Positions 58,016 through 64,000 of a stretch of 64,000 nucleotides of DNA are shown here, one piece after another (within the stretch, counting starts at the first letter, position 1; every line of letters begins with the position of its first letter). The stretch covers positions 992,001 to 1,056,000 of the forward strand of contig NZ_VIVK01000001.1 in the NCBI RefSeq assembly GCF_007828865.1. The letters are read 5' to 3'. This DNA is from Kribbella amoyensis (GTDB taxonomy: Bacteria > Actinomycetota > Actinomycetes > Propionibacteriales > Kribbellaceae). The position numbers were made by a program, and so were the translations under genes. Under the pieces are notes generated by a model. The model made no database searches. It worked only from the letters and a program-made list of their open reading frames with translations, and had not been told where the DNA came from.

Positions 58016-59518
58016 GTGCGCACTGCAACAAGACGGCTCAGGACCACCGCGTGGGGTGTGGTCCTGGGCGTCGCCGCAACCGGCGTCGGCGCCCTGCCGA
58101 CATCCGCCCAGGCCGCCCCCTCGGAGGTGCGCCCGTCGAAGGTGGAGTGGTCCGACTGCACGCCGGTCGGGGACGAGGATCCCCAACTGGTGAAGGGATC
58201 GCAGTGTGCGACCCTGCAGGTCCCCGTGGACTGGCAGCGGCCGGACGGACCCACCTTCGGCCTCGCGATCGCCCGGCGGCCGGCGAAGGACCCGGCCCGG
58301 CGCGTCGGGGTGCTGGTCTTCGGGCCCGGCGGTCCCGGCGACTCGGGCGTGTCCCGGATCAAGACCGGGATGACCCGCTTCAGCGAGAACCTGCAGGACC
58401 GGTTCGACATCGTCAGCCTCGATCCACGGGGTATCGGCGGCAGCAACCCGGTGAAGTGCTCGGCGGCGTTGCTGGCCCGGCAGCCCTCACCCTTGATCGG
58501 TAGTCAGGCGGAGTTCGACCGGACGATCCGCTACAACCGGGAGCTGTCCGCCGACTGCCGCGCGAACACGGGACCGGTGTACGACCACATCGACAGCCTG
58601 CAGAGCGTCCGGGACGTCGACGCGATCCGCTCGGCACTCGGCGAGCAGCAACTCACCTTCCACGGCAGCTCGTACGGGACGTTGCTGGGTGAGCAGTACG
58701 CCGAGGTGTTCCCGCGGCGTGTCCGGGCGATCGTGCTGGAGAGCTCGGTCGACCACAGCCTCGGCACGTCCGCGTTCCTCGACACGCAGGCCGCGACCGC
58801 GCAGGACTCCTTCGACGAGTTCGTCCGCTGGTGCGAACGCAGTACGGACTGTGTGCTGCACGGGCGAGACGTGCGCGCGCTGTGGGCCGACCTGCTCGCC
58901 CGGGCCGGCCGTGGTGAGCTGCCCGATCCGAGGGACCCGCACACCGCGCTGACGCCGTTCACGCTCAGCTATGCGGCGTTCCGGACCTTCTACGACGCGG
59001 AGTGGCCGAAGCTGGCCGGCATCCTGCAGCAGCTGGAGAAGAGCGAGCCCCCGGTAGTTACTGAGCCGCCCGCGCCGACAGGGTTGCGGTCGAACCCGTT
59101 CGCGGTGTTCTGCCAGGACTGGCGACTTCCGGTGCACAGCTACCAGCAGTACGCCGCGCAGCTGCGCACGCTGGGCCGCAAGTACCCGGAGATGCGATAC
59201 CCCGGTGCGTTGCTTGCGACCGCGTCCTGCCTCGGCGCACCGACCGAGGTGGACAACCCACAGCACCGTCTGCGGGTGCGCGACCTGGACCGGCCGATCC
59301 TGCTGGCCGCGACCGTCCACGATCCCGCGTCGGGCTACAACTGGGCGACGAACGTGGCCCGGCAACTCGGGCACTCGGGCGTCCTGCTCACGTACGAGGG
59401 CTGGGGACACGGCAGCTACTCGACGAGCCCGTGCATGCAGGCCGCGATCGATACGTACCTGGTCGAGCTGACGGTCCCACGGCGCGGCAACAGCTGTCCC
59501 GCCGTACCCGCGGGCTGA
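58016..59518 (+). CDS. Secreted tripeptidyl aminopeptidase-like alpha/beta hydrolase (S33)
   Basis: A 500-residue exported hydrolase. The signal peptide (RTATRRLRTTAWGVVLGVAATGVG) ends near AQA at about residue 33. GPGGPGDSG and DIVSLDPRGIGGSNP are typical of the Streptomyces tripeptidyl aminopeptidase group; the nucleophile is Ser in HGSSYGT, and the catalytic His is in EGWGHGSY. Several Cys residues (e.g. WCERSTDC) suggest disulfides. It probably trims tripeptides from extracellular proteins or signal remnants. The GTG at 58016 follows AGGAGA. A strong hairpin follows the stop. Confidence 0.85.
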   Translation: MRTATRRLRTTAWGVVLGVAATGVGALPTSAQAAPSEVRPSKVEWSDCTPVGDEDPQLVKGSQCATLQVPVDWQRPDGPTFGLAIARRPAKDPARRVGVLVFGPGGPGDSGVSRIKTGMTRFSENLQDRFDIVSLDPRGIGGSNPVKCSAALLARQPSPLIGSQAEFDRTIRYNRELSADCRANTGPVYDHIDSLQSVRDVDAIRSALGEQQLTFHGSSYGTLLGEQYAEVFPRRVRAIVLESSVDHSLGTSAFLDTQAATAQDSFDEFVRWCERSTDCVLHGRDVRALWADLLARAGRGELPDPRDPHTALTPFTLSYAAFRTFYDAEWPKLAGILQQLEKSEPPVVTEPPAPTGLRSNPFAVFCQDWRLPVHSYQQYAAQLRTLGRKYPEMRYPGALLATASCLGAPTEVDNPQHRLRVRDLDRPILLAATVHDPASGYNWATNVARQLGHSGVLLTYEGWGHGSYSTSPCMQAAIDTYLVELTVPRRGNSCPAVPAG

Positions 59519-59525
59519 GTGGAAG

Positions 59526-59564
59526 CCGGAGCCCCCGACGCCGTACTGCCGTCGGGGGCTCCGG
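59526..59564. terminator. Strong bidirectional hairpin terminator
   Basis: Perfect 15-base arms, CCGGAGCCCCCGACG at 59526-59540 and CGTCGGGGGCTCCGG at 59550-59564, with a 9-base loop. It lies between the stop of the secreted peptidase and the stop of the convergent small protein and can end both transcripts. Confidence 0.85.
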
Positions 59565-59568
59565 TCGT

Positions 59569-59793
59569 TCAGGCGTCCTCGAGGACTCGCGGCAGCCAAT
59601 CGCCGCGGACCACCCGGTCGGACAGCGCGAGCAACTCACCACAGGCCGTTTCCAGCGCCTGGGTCTGGGTCGCGCAACCGTCGACGAACCAGAACGGATC
59701 GTCCGGTTGTGGATCGTCGGCGTCGTCGATGTCGGCGTACCAGTGCCGGCCGCCGGCGCACGCGCAGTGCACCACCCGCACACGCAGGTTCAT
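59569..59793 (-). CDS. Small acidic protein of unknown function
   Basis: A 74-residue protein. It begins with a basic beta-like segment MNLRVRVVHCACAGGRHWYADID, then an acidic Trp-rich loop (DDADDPQPDDPFWFVDGCATQTQ) and a helical end (ALETACGELLALSDRVVRGDWLPRVLE). Four Cys residues (CAC, GCAT, ACGE) could bind metal. The start ATG at 59793 has GGGGA five bases upstream, and the gene is closed by a strong terminator, both in favour of a real gene. I know no family for it. Confidence 0.58.
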   Translation of the reverse strand: MNLRVRVVHCACAGGRHWYADIDDADDPQPDDPFWFVDGCATQTQALETACGELLALSDRVVRGDWLPRVLEDA

Positions 59794-59868
59794 AGGAATC
59801 CCCAATTCCTGATACCTGGGTCCCCCAGTGCCGAGCTCCAGCGCTGACGGGAAACGAAGTCCCGGTCA

Positions 59869-59932
59869 GGGTCGTCCCGGCGGGCGTATGGCTCGCGGCC
59901 CCCCACTCCCATACGCTCCGCCGGGTCGACCC
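59869..59932. repeat. Long imperfect inverted repeat
   Basis: A left arm of 23 bases (59869-59891, GGGTCGTCCCGGCGG then GCGTATGG) and a right arm of 24 bases (59909-59932) are complementary with one mismatch and one bulged base; the loop is 17 bases of mostly C. It lies in the 244-base gap between the small protein and the aminopeptidase P gene, 75 bases upstream of the small protein's start. Confidence 0.6.
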
Positions 59933-59995
59933 TCCCCCCGCCCCCTACATCGTTGCCGACCGCCCCGGTGTTACCGGTTGTGACCAGAATTCTTT

Positions 59996-60037
59996 CCGCT
60001 CCGGCCGCGTCACTCTCGGTGTACTACACCGGAGCGG
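59996..60037 (-). terminator. Hairpin after the aminopeptidase P gene
   Basis: CCGCTCCGG (59996-60004) pairs with CCGGAGCGG (60029-60037), directly abutting the aminopeptidase stop codon. On the gene's strand the stem is followed by AAAGAATTC. A nested GGTGT/ACACC repeat lies in the loop. Confidence 0.55.
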
Positions 60038-61459
60038 CTAATCCTGCTGGGCCTTGACCCACTGCTCCAGCCCGTCGGCCGTGATCGGCAGCGGCTCGGT
60101 CAGGATCTCCAGCTGGTCCTCGTGCACGACCACGTTGTCCTCGATCCGGATGCCGACGCCGCGCAGCTCGGGCGGCACGGTCTCGTCGTGCGGGTGGAAG
60201 TACAGCCCCGGCTCGACGGCCAGCGCCATCCCCACCTCGATGTCCCCGGCCAGGTACTTCTCCGGCCGCGCCGCATCGCAGTCGTGCACGTCCAGGCCGA
60301 TGTAGTGCCCGAGCCCGCAGACCACGTACCGGCGGTGCTGCTGGCCGTCCGGCCCGAGCGCCTCGTCCAGCGACACGTCCAGGATCCCCCAGTCCCGCAG
60401 CCCCTCGACCAGCGTCCGCATCGCCTCGTACTGGAAGGCCCGGTACGGCGCACCCGGGCGGACCGCCGCCAGCGCCGCGAGCTGGGCCTGGTGGACCAGG
60501 TCGTACACCTGGCGCTGCGCGGCCGTGTACTCCCCGGTGGCCGGGAAGGTCCGGGTGACGTCCGCGGTGTACAGCGTCCGGGTCTCGACCCCGGCGTCCA
60601 GCAGGATCACGTCGCCCTCCCGGACCGCGCCGTCGTTGCGGACCCAGTGCAGCACCGGAGCGTGGTTGCCAGCAGCAACGATCGAGGCGTACCCGACGCC
60701 GTTGCCAGCGGTCCGGGCGCGCCGGTCGAAGGTGCCCTCCAGCCAGCGCTCGCCGCCCCCTCGGATCGCCTCCGGCAGCTCGCGGGCCACGTCGGCGAAG
60801 CCCTGCACGCTGGCCTCGACCGCCTCCCGGAGCTGGTCGAGCTCCCAGTCGTCCTTGATCCGGCGCAGCTCGGAGATGCTCTGCCGGAGGATGTCGCCGT
60901 CGGTCGGCGAGGTCCGGACCAGCGCGTCCAGCATCGGCTCGACGCCGGGCACGGACAGCATGTACGGGACGGCGCCGCGGACCGCGGTCGGCAGCTCCTC
61001 GATCGGGCGGCAGGCGATCTGCAGCGCCTCGGACCAGTCCTTCAGCCCCGGCACCGGGCCGATCCACAGCTCACCGTCACGCGCGTTCGCGAAGTAGTCC
61101 GCCTCCGCCGGGCCGGCCGCCTCGCGCAGGTACAGCGTGGCGTCGCCGTCGGCGGAGAGGACCAGGACCGCGCCCTCGGCCTGGCAACCGGTCAGCCAGA
61201 CGAAGTCGCTGTCGGCACGGAACCGGTAGTCGGTGTCGTTCGAGCGGACCGGCGCCCGGCCGGCCCCGAGCGCGATCCGCCTTCCCGGCAGCGCCGCGCT
61301 CAGCTTCCGGCGGTGCTCGGCGGCCGCCTCGGCCAGGCCGTCCGGCAGCACCACCGACCGGTCCACCGGGCCCCAGTTCCGGCCGATCCCGTCCCGGAAC
61401 CCCTTCGCGTCGATCGGCCGGTAGGACTTGCGCTGCTCTTCGGTCCGGTCCTGGGTCAC
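60038..61459 (-). CDS. pepP: Xaa-Pro aminopeptidase (aminopeptidase P)
   Basis: A 473-residue metallopeptidase of family M24B that removes the first residue from peptides with proline in second place. The N-terminal creatinase-like domain (about 40-190) includes DSDFVWLTGCQAEGAVLVL. The pita-bread catalytic domain has the full di-metal set: Asp288 and Asp300, His385 (GLGHYIG), Glu416 (VEPGLYF) and Glu440 (IRIEDN); His392 is the nearby conserved His. Cytosolic. It ends 10 bases from the DUF1445 gene's stop side, so it lies first or early in a minus-strand row with a short gap; together with the genes to its right it may be transcribed from the window edge. Confidence 0.92.
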   Translation of the reverse strand: MTQDRTEEQRKSYRPIDAKGFRDGIGRNWGPVDRSVVLPDGLAEAAAEHRRKLSAALPGRRIALGAGRAPVRSNDTDYRFRADSDFVWLTGCQAEGAVLVLSADGDATLYLREAAGPAEADYFANARDGELWIGPVPGLKDWSEALQIACRPIEELPTAVRGAVPYMLSVPGVEPMLDALVRTSPTDGDILRQSISELRRIKDDWELDQLREAVEASVQGFADVARELPEAIRGGGERWLEGTFDRRARTAGNGVGYASIVAAGNHAPVLHWVRNDGAVREGDVILLDAGVETRTLYTADVTRTFPATGEYTAAQRQVYDLVHQAQLAALAAVRPGAPYRAFQYEAMRTLVEGLRDWGILDVSLDEALGPDGQQHRRYVVCGLGHYIGLDVHDCDAARPEKYLAGDIEVGMALAVEPGLYFHPHDETVPPELRGVGIRIEDNVVVHEDQLEILTEPLPITADGLEQWVKAQQD

Positions 61460-61469
61460 GTCGATCCCC

Positions 61470-62255
61470 CTACAGTTGTCGGTACTCCTGGTCCGGCACG
61501 TCGGTCACGAACATGTGCCCGGGAGCATGGGTGATCGCGAACGGGGGCCGTGAGCCCATCAACGCAGCTTGGGGCGTCACTCCGCAAGCCCAAAAGACCG
61601 GAACGTCTCCCGGCGCGAACTCGACCGGGTCGCCGAAGTCCGGCCGGTCCAGCGCATCGATGCCCAGCGAGGCCGGGTCACCCACGTGGACGGGCGCCCC
61701 GTGCACCTGCGGCATCCGGCCGGTGACCTGGACCGCGGCCGGGACCAGGGCCGCCGGGATCGGGCGCATCGAGACCACCAACGGCCCGGCCAGCCGGCCC
61801 GCGGGACGGCAGTCCACCGACGTCCGGTACATGGACACGTTCCGGCCCTGCTCCAGGTTGCGGACCGGGACACCGGCCTCCAGCAGTGCCGTCTCGAAGC
61901 TGAAGCTGCACCCGATCAGGAAGCTGACCAGGTCGTCCCGCCACAGCCCGGTCACGTCGGCCGGCTCGTCGACCAGCTCACCGTCCCGCCAGACCCGGTA
62001 CTTCGGCAGGTCGGTGCGCAGGTCCGCGTCCGGCGCCAGCACGGTCCGGTACGACCCGGCGTCGGTGACGTCGAGCAGCGGGACCGGCCGGGGATTGCGC
62101 TGGCCGAACAGCAGCATGTCGTACGCCCAGTCGCGCGGCAGGACCACCAGGTTCGCCTGGGTGAATCCGGGGGCGTGGCCGGTGGACGGCACGACCAGCC
62201 CGTCCCGGTACCGGCTGCGGGCCGCGGTCGGCGTGGCGGTGTCGGCAGGGGTCAT
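61470..62255 (-). CDS. DUF1445 putative hydro-lyase/D-glutamate cyclase family protein
   Basis: A 261-residue protein of the DUF1445 family. Recognisable segments are [21 protein letters not shown] near the N-terminus, [36 protein letters not shown], and the C-terminal [20 protein letters not shown] and [11 protein letters not shown]. The mammalian relative (C14orf159) is a D-glutamate cyclase; bacterial members are annotated as hydro-lyases, often clustered with LamB/YcsF 5-oxoprolinase genes, not seen here. ATG at 62255 follows GGAG. It lies 10 bases after the LLM oxidoreductase gene, so they share a transcript. Confidence 0.85.
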   Translation of the reverse strand: MTPADTATPTAARSRYRDGLVVPSTGHAPGFTQANLVVLPRDWAYDMLLFGQRNPRPVPLLDVTDAGSYRTVLAPDADLRTDLPKYRVWRDGELVDEPADVTGLWRDDLVSFLIGCSFSFETALLEAGVPVRNLEQGRNVSMYRTSVDCRPAGRLAGPLVVSMRPIPAALVPAAVQVTGRMPQVHGAPVHVGDPASLGIDALDRPDFGDPVEFAPGDVPVFWACGVTPQAALMGSRPPFAITHAPGHMFVTDVPDQEYRQL

Positions 62256-62265
62256 GCGGCGCTCC

Positions 62266-63279
62266 TCAGGCTCCGGCGGTGGACAGGCCGGCCGCACGCA
62301 GGGCCGGTCCGATGGTGCTGCCGAACGCGTCCACCTCGGCGCGCGGCAGCTCGTACGTGGTGTCCCAGCTGTGCGCCGGGAACAGGAAGACCCGGGTCGT
62401 CCCGAGCTCCTCGTGCGCTCGCAGCAGCCGGTCGGCGCACTGCTCGGGCGTACCGAACAACCCGTACGCGTCCAGGATCCGATCGGTCAGGTCGTCGGAC
62501 AGCTCCTCCGGCGGACCGTCCGGGACGTCGATCCCGGCGTACCGCAGCCAGGTGAGGTTGGACGCGCTCGGGTACCGCAGCCAGGGCTGGCCCGGGCGGA
62601 ACCAGCCGCGCGGCCAGGCCCGGACCGTCGCGGTGTCCCCCAGCCCGAACGGGACGATCAGGATCTCCTCCAGTTCGGCGGGATCCCGGCCGGCTCGTTC
62701 GGCCCCGATCCGGACGTGCTTGCGGGCCGCCTCGACCCCCGCCGGATCCAGACCGACCAGCATCATCACGCCGTCGGCGACCTCACCCGCGAGCTCCAGC
62801 AATTTGGGGCCAGAGGCAAGTACCACGACGCGGGACCCGGTCGCGGGCCGGTGGAACAACTCCAGCTCGTGCCCGTCCAGGCTCGCGTGGCCCTCGCCGA
62901 GCAGCCCGCGCAATGCGAGCACGATCTCGCGGAGCCGGGCTCGTCTGGCTTGGGGTTCCCCGGCCTTCTCGACCGACAGGAATCCGGGGGCGACGGTGAG
63001 CATCGCGCGTCCCGGCGCGAGCTCGTCCAGCGAGTTCGCGAGGGCGGCCGAGACGAGCGGATGCCGGGTCACCACGTTCGAGGTCGCGGGGAACAGCGAC
63101 AGCCGCTCGGTCCGCGACGCCATCGCGGCGAGCACGAGGTACGCGTCCCGCCCGGTGTGGTGGTGATCCGGGACACCGATCCCGTCCAGCCCGGCCGCCT
63201 CGGCCCGGGCGGCGAACTCGGCCAGCTCCGGCAACGGCCGCCCGACCGGTACCCGCAGATCGACCCGCAGCCCGCTCAT
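62266..63279 (-). CDS. LLM-class (F420/flavin) oxidoreductase
   Basis: A 337-residue luciferase-like TIM barrel. [31 protein letters not shown] (about residues 30-60) and [32 protein letters not shown] are typical of F420- or FMN-dependent LLM proteins; the C-terminal part has [15 protein letters not shown]. Substrate unknown. The tight spacing with the DUF1445 gene and the GntR gene suggests one catabolic operon under that regulator. Confidence 0.84.
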   Translation of the reverse strand: MSGLRVDLRVPVGRPLPELAEFAARAEAAGLDGIGVPDHHHTGRDAYLVLAAMASRTERLSLFPATSNVVTRHPLVSAALANSLDELAPGRAMLTVAPGFLSVEKAGEPQARRARLREIVLALRGLLGEGHASLDGHELELFHRPATGSRVVVLASGPKLLELAGEVADGVMMLVGLDPAGVEAARKHVRIGAERAGRDPAELEEILIVPFGLGDTATVRAWPRGWFRPGQPWLRYPSASNLTWLRYAGIDVPDGPPEELSDDLTDRILDAYGLFGTPEQCADRLLRAHEELGTTRVFLFPAHSWDTTYELPRAEVDAFGSTIGPALRAAGLSTAGA

Positions 63280-63306
63280 CGGCCGACCCCCAGCCGGGAC
63301 GACGGA

Positions 63307-64000
63307 TCAGCCGCGGGCGCGGAAGGCGGCGAGCAAGCGGGCCTCGGAGTCGAGCATGTACTGGTGGAGCTCGTCCGCGGCGCGCTCGCACTCCCCCGCT
63401 TCGAGCAGTTCGAGCAGGGCCTGGTTGCGCGCGATGTACGGCTCGTGCAGGGCTTGCGGGGTCGCGATGACGTGGAACAGCAGCCGGAGCTCGGCGAGCA
63501 GGCGGCCGATGATCTCGTCGATCCTGGTGCTGCCGGCGAGACCGACCAGGTGCCGGTGGAAGCGCATGTTCGCCGTACCGACGGCGATCCAGTCACCGGA
63601 CCCGGCCGCCGCTCGGCTCGCCTCCAGATCGGCGCGGAGTGGATCCAGCCGATCCGGCTCGAGATCGGTGAGCCCGCGGACCACGTCGCATTCGAGGACG
63701 CGGCGCAGCCGGTAGAGGTCGACCAGGTCGTCCTCGGTGAGGTCGGGAACGAAGACGCCGCGGTGCATCCGGTGCACCAGCAGTCCTTCGTGGGTGAGCA
63801 ACCGGAAGGCCTCGCGGAGGGTGTTCCGGCTGACCTGGAGCGCTTCCTTGAGGAGTTCCTCCGACAGCTGAGTCCCTGGTCGGAGCTGTCCCTCGGTGAT
63901 CCGGCGGCGCAGTACGTCGGCCACCCGCTCGGCCGAACTGCTCCGGTCGAAGAGCGCGGCGTCGTCGGCGACGGCCCGCAGCCAGGACGTGTCGGTGCCC
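63307..64000 (-). CDS. GntR-family (FadR-type) regulator, 5' end outside window
   Basis: At least 230 residues are visible, and the reading frame continues to the window edge. Translation before the internal GTG at 63924 gives FDRSSSAERVADVLRRRI, which is normal GntR sequence, so the gene starts beyond 64000. The winged helix (LRPGTQLSEELLKEALQVSRNTLREAFRLLTHEGLLVHRMHRGVFV) is followed by an FCD/FadR-type helical domain with the metal-ligand pattern (RRVLECDVVRGL ... NMRFHRHLVGLAG ... ARNQALLELLEAG). It likely senses a carboxylic acid and controls the LLM-DUF1445-pepP row. Confidence 0.86.
   Translation of the reverse strand, partial: GTDTSWLRAVADDAALFDRSSSAERVADVLRRRITEGQLRPGTQLSEELLKEALQVSRNTLREAFRLLTHEGLLVHRMHRGVFVPDLTEDDLVDLYRLRRVLECDVVRGLTDLEPDRLDPLRADLEASRAAAGSGDWIAVGTANMRFHRHLVGLAGSTRIDEIIGRLLAELRLLFHVIATPQALHEPYIARNQALLELLEAGECERAADELHQYMLDSEARLLAAFRARG

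Noticed and set aside
1..64000. tRNA/rRNA genes, insertion sequences, prophage or integrase genes
   Set aside because: None were seen on reading both strands; the gene order and composition look chromosomal throughout.

Overview
The window is GC-rich chromosomal DNA from an actinomycete. Codon third positions are almost all G or C, GTG starts and ATGA start/stop overlaps are common, and regulators of the TetR, LacI, MerR, ROK, LAL and MmyB types are dense. A Kribbella-type organism is my best inference, because the lanthipeptide locus at 2.8-11.5 kb has the gene content I remember for the flavipeptin locus of Kribbella flavida (LanKC, SapB-like precursor, prolyl oligopeptidase, two ABC half-transporters). 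No search was run.

Layout. 0-1.5 kb: end of a molybdate importer (modB, modC). 1.6-2.6 kb: catalase-like haem protein. 2.8-11.5 kb: class III lanthipeptide cluster with an atypical LuxR response regulator convergent at its end. 12.1-16.1 kb: LysM/transglycosylase protein, methyltransferase, membrane proteins, a TetR gene and a small P-loop kinase. 16.2-18.3 kb: Fe-S molybdopterin oxidoreductase. 18.3-26.6 kb: LacI repressor divergent from a tightly packed intracellular glycan operon (TIM-barrel isomerase, Gfo/Idh/MocA dehydrogenase, SGNH hydrolase, GH36 alpha-galactosidase, GH2 beta-mannosidase). 26.7-28.7 kb: MerR, TetR, GNAT. 28.7-32.8 kb: lipoprotein deacetylase, APC permease, and a YgiB/YgiC-like lipoprotein/ATP-grasp pair. 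32.8-35.3 kb: aldehyde dehydrogenase and a flavin monooxygenase-like protein.

The most unusual locus is 35.4-42.1 kb. A complete class II lanthionine synthetase (LanM) overlaps by ATGA a 67-residue peptide gene, followed by a second 67-residue paralogue and a large LuxR-type ATPase regulator. The peptides share a GPVxLPKR block, a membrane-like helix and a Thr-rich tail, but the first has only one Cys and the second none. A LanM acting on them could make at most one lanthionine. I see no lanthipeptide exporter or leader protease at this locus. It is the best candidate here for an undescribed RiPP type.

The remainder: ROK regulator, TspO, hydrolase, lysX (membrane lysinylation fused to lysyl-tRNA synthetase), a NodB-GT2 fusion with a membrane-anchored Lys/Thr/Pro-rich partner, an MmyB regulator, SDR, L-serine dehydratase under a glycine riboswitch, membrane proteins, a secreted S33 peptidase, and a minus-strand group at the right end (aminopeptidase P, DUF1445 protein, LLM oxidoreductase, GntR regulator that runs off the window). 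I saw no tRNA, rRNA, CRISPR array, insertion sequence or phage gene.
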